62,670 bases of DNA from Parasitella parasitica. Lineage: Eukaryota; Mucoromycota; Mucoromycetes; Mucorales; Mucoraceae. The translations under genes and the position numbers were made by a program. Below are positions 34,743 to 48,000 of this stretch, one piece after another. The stretch spans positions 183,265 through 245,934 of the forward strand of contig MU619254.1 in NCBI GenBank assembly GCA_025201805.1, given 5' to 3'. The notes under the pieces were generated by a model that did no database searches, was not told the origin of the DNA, and was given only the letters and a program-made list of their open reading frames with translations. The stretch's first letter is position 1; each line of letters begins with the position of its first letter.

Positions 34743-37073
34743 AGCTTTAATGAGTCTGTTATAATCTGATTCTGTCGATTATTCAGTTCAGATTCTTCGT
34801 TTTCGTAATAAATTCTAGCTCTTTGTAAACCATAAAAGTACTGCGATGGAATGTGATCCATCAAAAAGAAGGGATACAGCTTCTCGATAAAGTAAATGGG
34901 GTTGCCAGTGGGGAGATGTCTCTGTGCCCAAGGCTTGTAGATGAAAAACTTTGCCCAATTGGGTAACATGGCCTGCTGCTCCTCGATACGCTCTTCCTGC
35001 TGCGGCTTCAAAAGCTTCTTGTGAACGACTACCTGATGCTGATTGCTGCTGCTGCTGCTGCTGCTGCTGCCGTTGCCCTTGCCCTTGCTGCTATCAGTGA
35101 TGATTTTTAGCTGCATGGGTGGTTGATAGCTGGAGGGGTACGATTTCAATGGCTTGGAGTGCCATTTGTGGGTGATCTGGATAGCATGTCCTACATGAGA
35201 GTAATTGAAAAAGTCTGATTCCGACATGAAACGACCTTTTTTTTTTTCAGGGAGAGAGAGAGAGATAGGGAGACAGACATGTTATTAGATCATTGATCGT
35301 CATATAGGAGTGTGCTCATATACTCTACCACATGTTTTGCTATCATATCCTGGAGGGAGCCTTGAAAATATATCAGATTTGTTGATGATACGGAACAAGG
35401 TCGATGCTCGTGTCACAGGCTGGTTTGAGTGAGAAGCAAAGGTCGACGCAAAGTCGCTGTCGCCTACTGCTGGTGTTCCTATCACGTAGGCGTCGCGGAG
35501 CACTAAGCGACGACCGAGATCAGAAGGGCACTTGAGCCATCTTGAAAACAAAAGAGAGCTCAAGGCAGCACCTGCATTAGGCACATAAATCAGCCCAAAA
35601 AATATCAAAACAATCATGTATGTAATGTACCAAGTGAATGTCCTGTGATCCAAAGTTGCACAGGCTCATGTGTGCCTAGCTGATTTTGTATTTGCTCGGC
35701 CTTGTCCTGAACAGCTGCGAGGATGGCTCCGTAAGGGTCACGCACGTCCTGATCACCAAAACCGCTGGTGCTGAACAGCGACTCGTAGAACCCTTGGTGG
35801 ACACATCCAAACAAGTACGAGCGAGCGTCCGTACGCTGAAACGTAGCGTCGACAAGGAACTCTTCATAGTTGGTTGGCGTAGTTCCCTTGAAGGCTACGA
35901 GGATAAAGGGGACAGTCTCGGACCAAAAGATACCACAAAAGGGGCCGCCTAAAGACTTGAGCTCAGAGACGCCTGCAAAGTGCAAGCCCCAGCTCTCTGC
36001 GATCTGGCGGATACGAGACTCAGACTCCCATAGCAGCTCCTTCATTCTGCTTTCAATGATATTTTCTGCCTGCGCTTCCATTGCTGGATTTTTATGAGTG
36101 CCGGCCTTTCTTGACGCGGCGTACAGGTCGTAGGCTTCCTTCACCTTGCGTGCATCGCGTTCGTAAATCAGCGATGACAGCAGCACAAAAGTTTGAGCTA
36201 TAGAGAGATCAAATGTGCGTCGTCTGCAGCCTGAAACGCTAATGGGCGCTGCATGCAACCCCAGAGCGGGCAGCGTCTTTTGCACGAGTTGAGCAGATGA
36301 ATCCGACAACAAAAGCTCCGGCGCGCCTGGATATACAACAGCGGTTGTCAATAATGCCTTCCCCCTTTTTTCATGTGTTTGCAAGTTACAAGTGCGACTT
36401 ACCCCAATTGATAGCTCCAAATCCCTGGCCGTACTTTAAGCTGATGTATCGAACCACTTCATTGCCTCTCCATGTCTCCATGAACAACTTGAGCCCTATT
36501 TCAAACAACACGAGAAATGTAACGCTGCTAGGATACACAAAAATCAAGGCTGCAGAACTGATTGGCGCCGTGAAAAGCATAGGCCAGTTGAAGTAAAACG
36601 TCAGGAACAGATTCTTGAAGCCGTTAATCATGTAACCAAGATAAGGCCATGGGCGGCTTCTGCCCGGCTCTGGTACCCCTTGCTGACGGAAGCTCTTGAG
36701 TATGCTGTGCCCCTGTTTCTTGTCGATAAAGATGGGGATCCCAGAAACGCTCGTCATAGCATGGCCCGAGTCATCTCTTTCTGTCGTTTTATGGACAGAC
36801 TTTTTGGATCCGGTGGTAGTTGTGCTGCTGGTGCGACTATGGCCGCTATCTTGGTGATGGTGGTAATGGTGGTGGTGGTGGCTATGATTGGGATCTTCCT
36901 TAGCGTACAACGGTTGCTTTACGTTGGTGACTTTGGCGGTAGTGTCAGAAGAATTGCTACTGGCATCAAGTGACCTGGATCCTTTCACTGCATGGCATGG
37001 TTTGAATGATCAGTTTGCAATTTACAGTACCCATTGACTTACTGTGATGAAGACTATGCGAATGCGCTGACAT
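34739..37073 (-). CDS. Class 3 (alpha/beta-hydrolase) lipase with N-terminal membrane region, 683 aa
   Basis: Exons 37073-37043, 36987-36403, 36326-35631, 35571-35329 and 35235-34739 join in phase (2052 nt). The catalytic serine lies in GHSLG (Ser436, split by an intron), the probable acid is Asp504 in NKSDIFSRLPP, and the histidine is His532 in YSHVGHAI, giving a complete triad. The region GTPAVGDSDFA is also typical of lipase class 3. Upstream are a His-rich, Ser-rich cytoplasmic-looking region (HHHHHYHHHQ) and two hydrophobic segments (LFTAPISSAALIFVYP, SSVTFLVLFEIGLKLFM), so the enzyme is probably membrane-anchored. The long non-catalytic stretch and the C-terminal YFIEKLYPFFLMDHIPSQYFYGL are as in other fungal members. 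Substrates are presumably acylglycerols. Its stop codon overlaps the PABP-like stop. Confidence 0.93.
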
Positions 37074-37117
37074 GTACTATTTTTACTGTGATAAAAAAAA
37101 ACCAAGGAATAGAGAGA

Positions 37118-37151
<34 letters not shown>

Positions 37152-37737
37152 AAGAGGTAGAAAAAATACTTGTGTGCTACTATCACATACAACTGTTAAT
37201 GTGGGCGTTTTATTGTTTGGCCGTTCTCGTTTTCATTTTGAAAATCTTGTTTCATCTTGTCATTAATAATGCTGCCCTGCACCAGGAACATTGTGTTGGA
37301 TAAACAAAATCATATGCCAACACGAAATACATAGGCTAGCCCGGACGAAATTTGTATTTAGGCAAATTTAAACATGAAACGCCATGTATCCTTTTCTTCT
37401 TCTTTTTGTGTTTACACGCTTATGGTCGAAATGATTGTCCATATCACAGCCTTACATGATCTTCAAAATACATTTCAAGTTTGGCATTCAAACAGCAAAT
37501 TGTTAGCATCTGTGATTTGAAGTGTTTGCTTCAACCCAATACGGAAGCAGGGCAATGCTATCAAGGATTGCAGCTTTGTATATTTGGGAAAAAAAAAGTT
37601 CATTGACAAATACTACAAAGTGCCGGAATCTCTATGGCTCCATCCATTGCTGCTGCAGCTACTATAGATACATTTTGTTTGCAAGGATTGCAAATTCTTT
37701 AATACGTTTTTTACTTTTTTTTTTTTTTTTTTTTTTT
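37074..37737. other. Intergenic region before the assembly gap
   Basis: About 660 bp upstream of the lipase start and of the gap. It contains a GA-rich run (37113-37152) and a T run that leads straight into the N block. No gene seen. Confidence 0.5.
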
Positions 37738-37937
37738 NNNNNNNNNNNNNNNNNNNNNNNNNNNNNNNNNNNNNNNNNNNNNNNNNNNNNNNNNNNNNNN
37801 NNNNNNNNNNNNNNNNNNNNNNNNNNNNNNNNNNNNNNNNNNNNNNNNNNNNNNNNNNNNNNNNNNNNNNNNNNNNNNNNNNNNNNNNNNNNNNNNNNNN
37901 NNNNNNNNNNNNNNNNNNNNNNNNNNNNNNNNNNNNN
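37738..37937. other. Assembly gap (200 N)
   Basis: A block of exactly 200 unknown bases, so probably a gap of unknown size, 19 bp upstream of the Utp21 ATG and preceded by a T homopolymer. Any upstream exon or promoter of Utp21 is hidden. Confidence 0.99.
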
Positions 37938-37956
37938 TTCTCTTCAACTTGCAGCC

Positions 37957-40900
37957 ATGTCAAACGAAAGCAACGTAAAGAAGAGACGATTGGAAAACGG
38001 CACCAAAAAGGCCAGCAATCATTCCAAAATATACCAGCCTTTTCGGGCCATCGGTTACGTTACCAACGAGATCCCCTACGTTGTCAACAATCATGGACAA
38101 GAGTATTTTTTGACATCTTGCGTTGGAAGCAGCTTTCAAACCTACAATGTAACGTACAATCTGAATAGCTTTTATTGCCGTGAGTATTAACCCACTATAT
38201 GCCGTTATGCTAGCTCGGCAAAATGAATTTGCTGTTTGTCAGCACACCCACTGCGAAACCTATCAGTGCATTAGCTACTCACAAAAAGCTGATTTATGCT
38301 GCTGCTGGCAACTGTGTGATTGGCTATAAGCGTGGTAAAGAAGTTTCTCGAGTCGGGGGACAAGGCAACTTTAACGTCGTCCAGATCCTTATTTTGGGCG
38401 CTTACATTGCTGCCCTGTGCGATGACAATACTCTTAAATTGTGGGACACTACGAATGGAGGTATTAATGATATACAGTAAGCGGTAATAATGGACCTGTA
38501 TTAATCAAGCTGATACGGTAGAACTTTACACTGAAATCGAATTTGGAGAGGAATTCACAGCAACCAACATGCTTCACCCTTCAACGTATCTCAACAAAAT
38601 CCTAGTCTCTAGCACTCAAGGCACCATGCAACTTTGGAACATTAGAGCTAATAAGCTGGTACATCAATTTACATATTTTGGGGCTGCTGTCACCTGTTTA
38701 GCGCAATCGCCCGTTGTAGACGTGGTTGCTATAGGTTTATTGGATGGCACAACTATTCTCTACAATATCAAGATGGACGAAAAGATTGATAGTGTGCGCC
38801 AGGATGATAGAGTTACTGCCATTACCTTTAGGACTGGTAAGCGGGAAACTGATGCAAACTGTGTGTGGGGGAAAGCCTTGTCCTGACTTGACTTTTAAAA
38901 AACTAGACGATGAACAATTTATGGCAACGGGTAACATGCATGGCGACGTTGCTCTGTGGGATCTCTCCAATCGTAGATTAGCCCATATTATGAAGAATGC
39001 TCACGATGGATACATAACATCTTTAACCTTCTTACACAACCAACCTGTGCTAGTAACTGGAGCAACGGATAATGCGATCAAGGTAAGATCAAACATGGAG
39101 CTAGGGAACAAAGACTTGCTGATGGGCTCCTTTGTCATATAGCAATGGATTTTTGAGAAGCATAATTCAGTGCCTCATCCATTCAAATCTCGCAGTGGAC
39201 ATCACGCGCCGCCCTCAAAGCTGAAATATTACGGCGAGGGTTTCAAAACAATCCTGAGCGCAGGTCGAGATCATTCGCTTCGATCGTTTAGCACTGTCCG
39301 AGACGCACAAAACTTTGAATTTTCACAGGGCCATCTTGCCAGAAAGGCCAACAAGCACGGTGTTAGCATGGACGATTTGAAACTGCCCCGAATTATCGAT
39401 TTCGACGTCAACGATGCAAAGGTGAAAGAGTGGGATAATATTATCACTTGTCATGGCAACGACAATGCCTGTCGCACATGGTCATCCAAGACAAAAAAGC
39501 TGGGAGCACACACTATGATAAGCACAGATAAGACAGCAGTAAAGTCTACTTGCATCTCATCCTGTGGCAATTACGGTTACTTGGGCTGCGCGTCTGGTGC
39601 CGTTGACATGTATAACATGCAATCTGGGCAGTATCGCAAGACATTTAATGGACACAAAAAGCCTATCACAGGCCTAACAACAGATACCATTCATCGTTAT
39701 TTAATCACAGCATCAGTTGATAAAACAATCAAAGTAAGTGACCCTCCACCTTTCCCCCCCCCCCCTCCCTCCAAACACCTCTCGTTCATACCACAGTAAG
39801 ACCCAGTGCTCAAAGTCCTGTTTGATTATCGTAGATCTGGGAAATCAAAACTGCTAAGATTGTGCATACGATCGAACTTGAATCGCCTGTGGTATCTATC
39901 CGCTATCACATTGAAAATGACTTGTTGGCTGTTGTCTGTGATGATTTAGGCATCAGAGTGATTGATCTTGAAACCAAAAGGATTGTAAGAGAATTCTGGG
40001 GACATAGAAACCGCATCACAGACTTTGTAAGTTTGACACACCATATTGTTTTTGTGTAAACTGCAGACTCTCTCATGCTTACAACTCATTTAGACCTTCA
40101 GTCCTGATAGTCGCTGGATTGTTTCTGCTTCACTAGACGGCACTGTACGCACCTGGGATTTACCCACTGGAGCCATGATTGATATCTTCAAAGTGGAAGA
40201 CATTGTCACTTGCTTAGCATTCTCTCCAGACGCAGACTTTTTGGCTACTGGTCATGTGGATAACAACGGTATATTCCTTTGGGCTAACCTTACGCAGTAC
40301 GCCAATGTATCTCTGCGTAGTATTCCAGATGATTATGATGCTAAATTGCTCGCATTGCCTACATTGACTGGCAGCGAGGAGGATGAGGAGGATCTAGAAT
40401 CTGATCCAGAATCGGACACCGAGGAAACTGTGGAGCAAGAAAAGATGGTCGATCAGCTTACAGACAAGATGATCACCTTATCGACGGAACCTAGGTCAAA
40501 ATGGCAAAATTTGTTACATTTGGATACAATTAAAATGCGCAACAAGCCCAAGGAAACGCCCAAATTACCGGAAAAGGCGCCTTTCTTTTTACCCACATTA
40601 CCTGGAGCAAAGGGCCAATTTAACCTGGAGACCGTCATCACCAAAGACGACGAGAATTCAGACTCCAAGAGAATACGTTTCTCTCAGCTAGATACAGACA
40701 CAGAATATGCCAAGCTATTGAGATCGGGACATGAGGCTGATGGCCAATGTAAGCTTCTTTCATGCGAGTTGATTGTCCAATGTCCTTACTCTTTTGTGTG
40801 TAGTTGAATCTTTTGTTGAATACGCTAAATCTCTCAGTCCTTCTGCTGTCGATGTTGAAATCAGGTCATTCACTATCGATGCAGATCTCGTGCTATTGAA

Positions 40901-41135
40901 TTATTATTTAGAGGCGATCCTTTACATGTTGAAAACACGAAAGAATTTCGAATTAGCACAAGCCTGGTTATCTGTGTTTCTGAATATTCACGGCGATTTG
41001 ATTGTGTCAAACCCAAACAACCCAATTCATGGAAAAATAGATTCGATTTTAGAGGTGCAAGGCAGTGAATTCGGTAGATTATCAGAACAAATTCACTATA
41101 GCTTATGTTTGATCGATTTTGCTCGTAGAACATAG
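37957..41135 (+). CDS. UTP21: U3 snoRNP / SSU-processome WD40 protein Utp21 (WDR36), 903 aa
   Basis: Utp21 belongs to the UTP-B subcomplex of the SSU processome for 18S rRNA maturation. Exons 37957-38148, 38214-38460, 38510-38836, 38907-39082, 39143-39733, 39835-40026, 40094-40748 and 40804-41135 sum to 2712 nt in phase. Two WD40 propellers are expected in the family; WD-type motifs seen here include LKLWDTTNG, GTMQLWNIRANKLV, GDVALWDLSNRRLAHI, IKIWEIKTAKIVHTIELES and DGTVRTWDLPTGAMIDIF. The characteristic HHAPPSKLKYYG and ILSAGRDHSLRSFSTVRD block is intact, and the C-terminal Utp21 domain ends with helical sequence SLCLIDFARRT. The ATG (MSNESNVKKRRLENG) is plausible, but the gap 19 bp upstream leaves the start slightly open. 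Confidence 0.96.
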
Positions 41136-41263
41136 GCTCGCCCCTCTCCCCCCCCCCCTTCTTTTTTTTTTTTTTTCTTTTCTTAAATATGATAAATAAA
41201 TGATGGACCTGGAGATTTCTTACAAACTGCACATGATTTATGCTGATAATCAGTGCAGATTTA

Positions 41264-41845
41264 TTATTTTTTGTTTCTAAGCATGATTTGTGTGGCTATA
41301 GTTGGATGAAATGAATATTTGACAGAATTGCATTGCTCTGCTGTAGATGTTGCTACAATAGGCAAGGCACCTTCACTACTACTGAACCATCTGGCTAATA
41401 AGCCGCTTTTCTCTGTTAATACAAAATAAGATCCATCTTTTGTTGGTATACTACTAGAGGTATTACTTGAGCTTTTACTGCTACTTCTACTACTGCTGCT
41501 GCTGCTATCACTTCTAAGAGGACGTTCCTGCTGTTGTTTATCTGATTTGGTCGATCCTGAGGCGACCACTCGCCTAAATGATTCTTGAAGAGGATCTTGG
41601 TAATTTCGAATGCTGCAGTACTCTTTGTTCATTTTATCAAGCTCCGTTGCTAATATTTTCATGTTCTTGGGGTGGTCTAAATTGTTTTTACCATTCGTTA
41701 ACAATGATGGCCGTTGTAACTGCAGTTTGTGTTGTTGAGTTCGACTCAATTCGGCCTGTTGCTGCTTTTGTTTCAGGATTTTGCTTCTGTTTTGCAGAAT
41801 GGCACGACGATAGTAGATGTTCTGGTCCTGATTAGCCAATGGCAT
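41264..41845 (-). CDS. Hypothetical Ser/Gln-rich protein, 193 aa
   Basis: Single exon from an ATG at 41845, convergent with Utp21. I do not recognise it. The N-terminal third has a repeated Lys/Gln/Arg pattern (SKILKQKQQQAELSRTQQHK), probably helical. A Ser-rich stretch follows, encoded at about 41440-41520. The C-terminus (YFVLTEKSGLLARWFSSSEG, ATQIMLRNKK) is less biased. The Ser-rich centre points to an intrinsically disordered protein. The 3' end approaches the Utp21 stop within 130 bp. Confidence 0.6.
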   Translation of the reverse strand: MPLANQDQNIYYRRAILQNRSKILKQKQQQAELSRTQQHKLQLQRPSLLTNGKNNLDHPKNMKILATELDKMNKEYCSIRNYQDPLQESFRRVVASGSTKSDKQQQERPLRSDSSSSSSRSSSKSSSNTSSSIPTKDGSYFVLTEKSGLLARWFSSSEGALPIVATSTAEQCNSVKYSFHPTIATQIMLRNKK

Positions 41846-44017
41846 CTTTGGCTACTTTTTTTCTTTTTTTAAAAAAAAAGAGAGATGTATGAATGCAAAA
41901 TGAAAGCGAAAGAAAGAGAGAAACGTTAGATGTAAATGTCTTTCTCTTTCTTATTTTTTTTTTTTTTTTCAACCTACTGCGAGGTCTGAGGAAATGTTAT
42001 AAACACATGATACTTATGTTTGTCTTCATGTTGAAATTAAAATAATATTTAATTTTCACTAGTTGGTTTTATGCTGCTCACAGTTGCTTAAGAAGGGATC
42101 AGCGACATGACCTCTCGCATGAGACTGACGGGAAATACACACATGGTACAATGGCAACAACTGCTGAGATTGAATTTACCACTGCGAGTAGTGGTCTTTA
42201 GAAGTGAAGCACCTATTTCAATTGAGGAGCAAAACATAAAATCCATAAACATTCAACTTATACCTTGATACAAATCAATAGCCAAGGTGCTGTAAAATAC
42301 GAACTCAAAATTTATTTTCATGTATCTTCATGTTTTGGTTAAAATAAATGCCACCTAATCATGACCACCGCCTTTTTCCCCGCTTAAAGGCACAATCTAC
42401 AATCTCTAATACCTTTACAAACTATTAAGCAATGGAGACACAATCTTCAGCCAGAATCATCTTTTTTTGCACCATTCTACAACATATCCGAGTTTCATGC
42501 ATCTCTGACCATTTTTCAAATTTTGCTATGTTTGGACCCCAAACCTCATATCTGATTTTCAGTTTTCAACTTTGAATCAACCTTCAGGGTCATTTTCAGG
42601 TACGGATTTGGGGTCCGAGGCAAGTATAAATCCAAATACTAGTATGATAACTGTACCTCACTACGTTTTTGGATTCTGAATATCTATCTTTGCTGTCGAG
42701 ATATTGCCAAAACCAGATTTTACAGATTTCGCAAATTTTACAGCATATGTTCCTTTAACAAGTACAAAATTTTGCAATTAAATTATGTCTAACTTCCTAA
42801 GTAAAGTAATAAAGCATGTTTTGGTACACCTACTCGTATTAAACATATCGTAATGAAGCTTGGATTCGACAAACTTGAGCCAGTTTTGTCTTTTTACGTT
42901 AAACTTTGTCCGCCTGTTTCTCAAAAAGCCACTATGACACTTTGGCTTGAGTGATTATTAAAATCTTTTTGAAACTTAATTTTCTACTAGATGTACTAGT
43001 TTTTAGATAGATATGTCGAAAAAAATATTTTTTCATGTGTTTTTAGCAGAGGCTGGATTTATTTTTATAACTTTCAAAGCAGTAAATAGTATTTAAAGAT
43101 ACATGCTATAGCAATACAAACATAGAGCTACAAAATAGCTACGGAATGGTTTTTGTTTGGTTAAAAAATGTCAATTTTCGAGCGAGGTAATGGCGAAAAA
43201 AAGTATGGATTTTTTATCCTTTTGAATGGCTCCATTTTGGCCCTATAAGTCTAGGGACGAAAAAATGTAGGTTCAATTTGGTCGAGACAAAATTTTGATT
43301 TTTGGCAGAAATAATAAAGCTACAGTTATAAAAAAAATATTGACGTGTAGGTATTGACAGGATGGTTTGTTTGGTCAGCTTTATAGAGCTGAATGTGCTC
43401 AAAATATGCTTGATTTTACTCAAAAACTATCAAAAATGGCGTTTTTCGAATATTTGAAATTGGTAATAGCAAAAGGTATTTATATAGCCTTGTAATACAT
43501 ATTGTTAGATGCAGCATTTAATTTATGTTATAAAACTCTTAGAACGCATATCCAATATACCTATTACGTTCTTGAGATATCTAGCAATGAACTATGCGAG
43601 ATTTTTGAGAATCTGATTTTGGCCAAATGGACACGCACTGCTGAGATTCAATCTACAGCCTATTTTGTCGCTGTATCAAGCTCATGCATCCCACGCGTTG
43701 TTCCGCCAGCCAAGCTTTATTCAATTTGCGGTAAATGCTTTACCAAATCTGCTCAGTTTCTATCATGTCAAGCACCTTTTTTCAGAATTTTCGGGCAGAG
43801 TTGCAGAAAGAGATGACTTGAACCAAACACCTGGTTTCCTACTGAAGAAATAGTCAAAGTGAGACTTTTTATATAGGTTCCTGGCTCAGGCATTTAGTTC
43901 AAAGCTTGCCGCACGCACTGTGCGAACCGAAAAAAGATGAGACAGGTAGGAATTTTCTCATTTTTGTAAAAATAATTTGAGCAAGCTTTTCATCTAATCA
44001 CCATAACAGCGACCAAA
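41846..44017. other. AT-rich 2.1 kb gene-free region with a decayed repeat
   Basis: Between two genes; no convincing exon chain on either strand. It holds copy B of the dispersed repeat (about 42340-42560). The rest, 42600-43900, is A/T-rich with two unrecognised ORFs (43214-43423 minus, 43502-43816 plus). The composition and the repeat suggest an old insertion. Confidence 0.55.
42340..42560 (+). repeat. Dispersed decayed repeat, copy B
   Basis: Matches copy A (5985-6225) in the same orientation, with the shared blocks CCCCGCTTAAAGGCA (about 42378), ATGGAGACACAATCTTCAG (about 42432), ACAACAT (about 42480) and CCCCAAAC (about 42537). The order and spacing agree, which excludes chance similarity of short words. 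Confidence 0.62.
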
Positions 44018-44539
44018 ATGCGGTTTCGAATTCTTGTAGCCTTATTCCTATTCCTCATACTGATGGGAATCTTGGGGTTTGCACCTATTCATCTTCATGA
44101 ACAAATAAATGATAAAGCACTTCATTTTTCCATCTTCTTCATAGTAGCCGTGTTTTTGTACTTCTTATGGAACCTCTCGGTGAAGCGAAACTTGATATTA
44201 GCCACAATCATCTTAGTCGTACTAGCTGTTGGCAGTGAGTTTATACAAGGTTTATTGCCGGTACGTTTCGATTTGTACAGCATATGCAAAAGAAAATAGC
44301 TGATTCACTTTTAACAGTACCGTGCGTTTGATGGTTATGATATTCTGGCGAATTTGCTGGGCGGCACATGCGGAATTGCAATATCTTCAACCATTGATTG
44401 TTTGATCGATAGACACCGAGAAAACAAAAGAAGGTTTGGTGGTATACGAGAAGCAGAATATCAGAGCGCTTTGATGGAGTTTACAGATGACGATGACGAG
44501 GAATACGACAATAGTTATAAGCTTTCTGATCGTGTTTAA
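44018..44539 (+). CDS. VanZ-like membrane protein, 154 aa
   Basis: Exons 44018-44260 and 44318-44539 join in phase 0. Four hydrophobic segments are visible: residues ~4-24 (ILVALFLFLILMGILGF), ~36-55 (HFSIFFIVAVFLYFLWNLS), ~58-78 ([21 protein letters not shown]) and ~92-109 (ANLLGGTCGIAIS). The pattern [36 protein letters not shown] is that of the VanZ-like family. VanZ is best known from bacterial teicoplanin resistance, but the fungal members have no established role. The C-terminal 40 residues are acidic and polar (DDDDEEYDNS), probably cytosolic. No other gene nearby is functionally linked. Confidence 0.88.
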
Positions 44540-45094
44540 CTTGTTAAACTGTAAAACCATGTGTATATAGACATATTATATCAACTAGTAATATCCCCTT
44601 CTCTTACTCGACAAGCACTATTTTTGACGCCGCAAAACATGCAAGAATCTCTGCCCATAAAATAGCTATCGGATGCGCATTATGACAGCCATTTGATTTG
44701 CTAAATTTTTATTACTTAATTTTCACGCACATGCAAATGATCGCAAATATCTTGTCATCATCTGCTTTTCAGATACTTTCTGTGGCAGACTTTGGGGGGG
44801 GGGGGAGAGGGTTTTTTCTAAATGAAATACCACCACAGCCCAAATTTATAGCCTGTAGCTTATGTACAATCTTTACCTGTCTGAGGGAGGGCTATTTAAA
44901 AATAGCATCGCATAAGTGTAAAGTACAACTTGGCCTGTAGGTTGTTTGTTCATGTATTCTACTATCAAAGGATCCATCTCGTCATAGACTGAGCAGATCA
45001 AAGCAGCTGCATTTCGGTGACTGAATCATGACAGTACAAGTTAGTGCGCCTCCTTCAATTGGTTTTATCCTTTTTTTTTTTTTTTTTTTTTCAA
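44540..45094. other. Intergenic/promoter region upstream of CSC1-like gene
   Basis: 555 bp. It carries a G run (44793-44803), and a T run (45072-45091) immediately upstream of the ATG at 45095. No gene seen. Confidence 0.5.
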
Positions 45095-48000
45095 ATGAAA
45101 CAAACTAGTAACATGTCTTCGACACAGACATTAGCTGGATTTCCATGTATTTGGATATTTCGATTTCTATGCGAAGATGAAGAGCCATTACCGGGATCGC
45201 CAGCGCAAACATCCAAGTCTCCTACAGGTTTTACAACGCAACTAATTCTCTGCACAAGCGTAGGTTTGTTATGCTTTTTGCTGTTTTGTTTTCTCAGAGT
45301 GAGGCAAGTGATTGTTGTTGCATGTCAGTGCGGCTCTATTGACGGGCTAAGAAAACATGGTTCATGTGTAGATGGACTGCTATATACTCTCCAAGATTAC
45401 GAATGAGAAAGTAAGTGATTTCTCCAGCCAAGCGAGCTTCCACATACCTGACTGAAAAATCATGCAACCAGACATGCGCCAGATCAATTGCCAACAAGTC
45501 TCTTTGGCTGGATTATTCCGTTGCTAAGGACGCCAAATTCAGTGGTGATGGACAAAGTTGGACTTGATGCAGTTGTGGCAAGTATACATGCGGTAGTTTG
45601 ATGTAGGTAGCAATAACACCACCCTTTTTGATCAGATGCTGCAGTTTTTGCTGATGAGTGTGAAACTGTTTAGCTTTTGTGGATTTTTTGGTACGGTAGT
45701 GCTGTATCCCATTAGCAAAATGGGAGGAGACATAGCAAATGGAACACATCCCGAGAATCCAGGCAACAGCACCGATGGCAGTAACGGCACCAGCACATTT
45801 TTGTTTACACAGCAGCATCACTTTTTTGCGGGGACTGTAAGCACCAACATCAGCTTTGTATCACACTCGGTTTCGTTTTTGTGGGTCTATTTGTTCTTTA
45901 CCTACTTGTTTGTGTTTGCTACCTTTTACTTTACCTTTCTCAACTACAGAGACTATGTGCGTATTCGTCGAGAGTTTCTCCTGAGAAAGGCCAAGACGCT
46001 GTCATCTCGCACGCTACTGATCACAGGCATCCCACCTTATCTGCGATCAGACCGCAAACTGGCAGACTATTTCGAAAAGCTCGGCATTGGAGTTGTGGAG
46101 TCTGTGCATACGATACGGCATGTAGGAAGGCTGTTGGAATTCATCAAAGAGAGAGCACAGCACCTGAGACAGCTAGAAACTGCGTACACTAATTATCTGG
46201 GCAACCCTTGCGACGATCTGAATTACGATCCAGATGAGATCCTGAACGAGCAGGATTCTCGGCAAGTAACGTTGCACGAAACGTGCTCCACATCCAATAC
46301 ATTGCCAACGCATCAGAAGCAAAAACAACGGCCCAAGTTTCGACACGGCATCTGTTGCGGCCCCAAAGTGGATTCGATCGACTATTACACTGAAAAATTC
46401 GACGAAATTGACGCTTTGGTTGTGAAAGCTCGAAAGGTGGGTAAGTTTCTGCCCACAAGTGTTGGCTTTGTTACTTTCGAAGAGACAATCAGCGCGGTAA
46501 GTGTAGTGCTATGGGCTGGATTTCCAGTCGCTGATTTTGTTTTGCATGAATTCTGTAGTATGTGGCTTCTCAGGTTTTGATTGATTCCACGCCATTCAGA
46601 CTTCGGGCACAGCTCGCACCTGAACCAAGAGATGTGCTATGGGAGAATATTGCTATGCACGGTCGGGAGAGAGTTATTCGCAAGGCCTTGGTCATGCTTA
46701 TTTTACTGTTTCTGGTGTTTTCATGGACCATTCCCTGCAACTATCTCTCTGCGTTGACGTCAACCAAATCGCTCAAGGCCTACTTTCCTTGGCTGCTGAA
46801 ACTGGCCGAGAAGAACAAGATCCTGAAGCAGATCGTCGCTGGTTTCATCCCGACCTTGGGCGTGGTCATCTTTTTCTCTGTGCTACCTATTGTATTCAAC
46901 AGTTTGAGTGTTATTGAAGGGTTTACAACTAGAAGTGAGTCGGAGGAATCTTGTTTCGCAAAGTAAAGGACGATTTCCATAGAGTGATGACTATAGACAA
47001 CACATTCATCTTTTTTTTTTGTAGGCAATTCTTCTTTTTATTTTCAAACGTACTATTGTTCATCACAGTAGCAAGCACCCTGTTCAAGTCGCAAAAAGAT
47101 ATATTTGAAGATCCCACCAAGATCGCCAATATCTTTGCGTCTAAACTGCCTGAAGTAGCACCGTTCTACATCAACTATACAGTGCTTCAAGGCATCATGC
47201 TGTGTCCTATCCAACTACTGCAGATTGGCCCTATTATCGTTCAGCAATTCTACCGCACATTTTTATGTAAAACCCCTCGTGATTACGCTGAAGTTTTTGC
47301 ACCTCGCATGTATAACTTTGGATGGGGCTATCCTGTCCCTGTATTTATGTTTGTCGTGATTCTGGTGTATTCGACCATTTCTCCTTTAATTTTGGTTTTC
47401 GGGGTCATTTACTTTGCCATGTCATATCTCGTCTGTAAATATCAACTGTTGTATGGTAAAGTAGCAACGGTGGCATATATATACACAAGCATAGATATAG
47501 TGATCAACTCATGTTTGTCTTATAGTGTACTTTCACTCGTATGAAGTTGCGGGAAGAATGTGGCCGCTGGTCTTTTCTCGTATTATTATAGGCCTCTTGA
47601 TCTTTGAATTGACATCTGCGGGTTTATTTACACTAAACAAATCGTATCCGCTGGCCGCTCTCTGCATCCCACTCATTTTTCTTACAGTGGCGTACAAATT
47701 TATGATGGACAAGGCATATCAAAGGAGTACCCAATTCTTACCCCTGCAGTTGCTATCCGAAAAACTCGGGCCTATGACAACCATTGCTCTGCAGCAAAAT
47801 CAACTAGCAGATAGTGCAACCGTGAACGATATTAATGTGCATCCATTAATCAAGGACGTCCCCGCCGAAACAAGCAAAGGTGCTGCAGATACCCCACATG
47901 CCGAAGCTAGCACCAGTAGCGCTGCTGCAATGAAAAGGAACAGAAAACGGCGTACCGTATTGGACGAAGATGATTATGTTGCTGATCCGAGAAAGTTTAC

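Noticed and set aside
37613-37963. ORFs running through the 37.7-37.9 kb block
   Set aside because: They cross 200 unknown bases and cannot be read.
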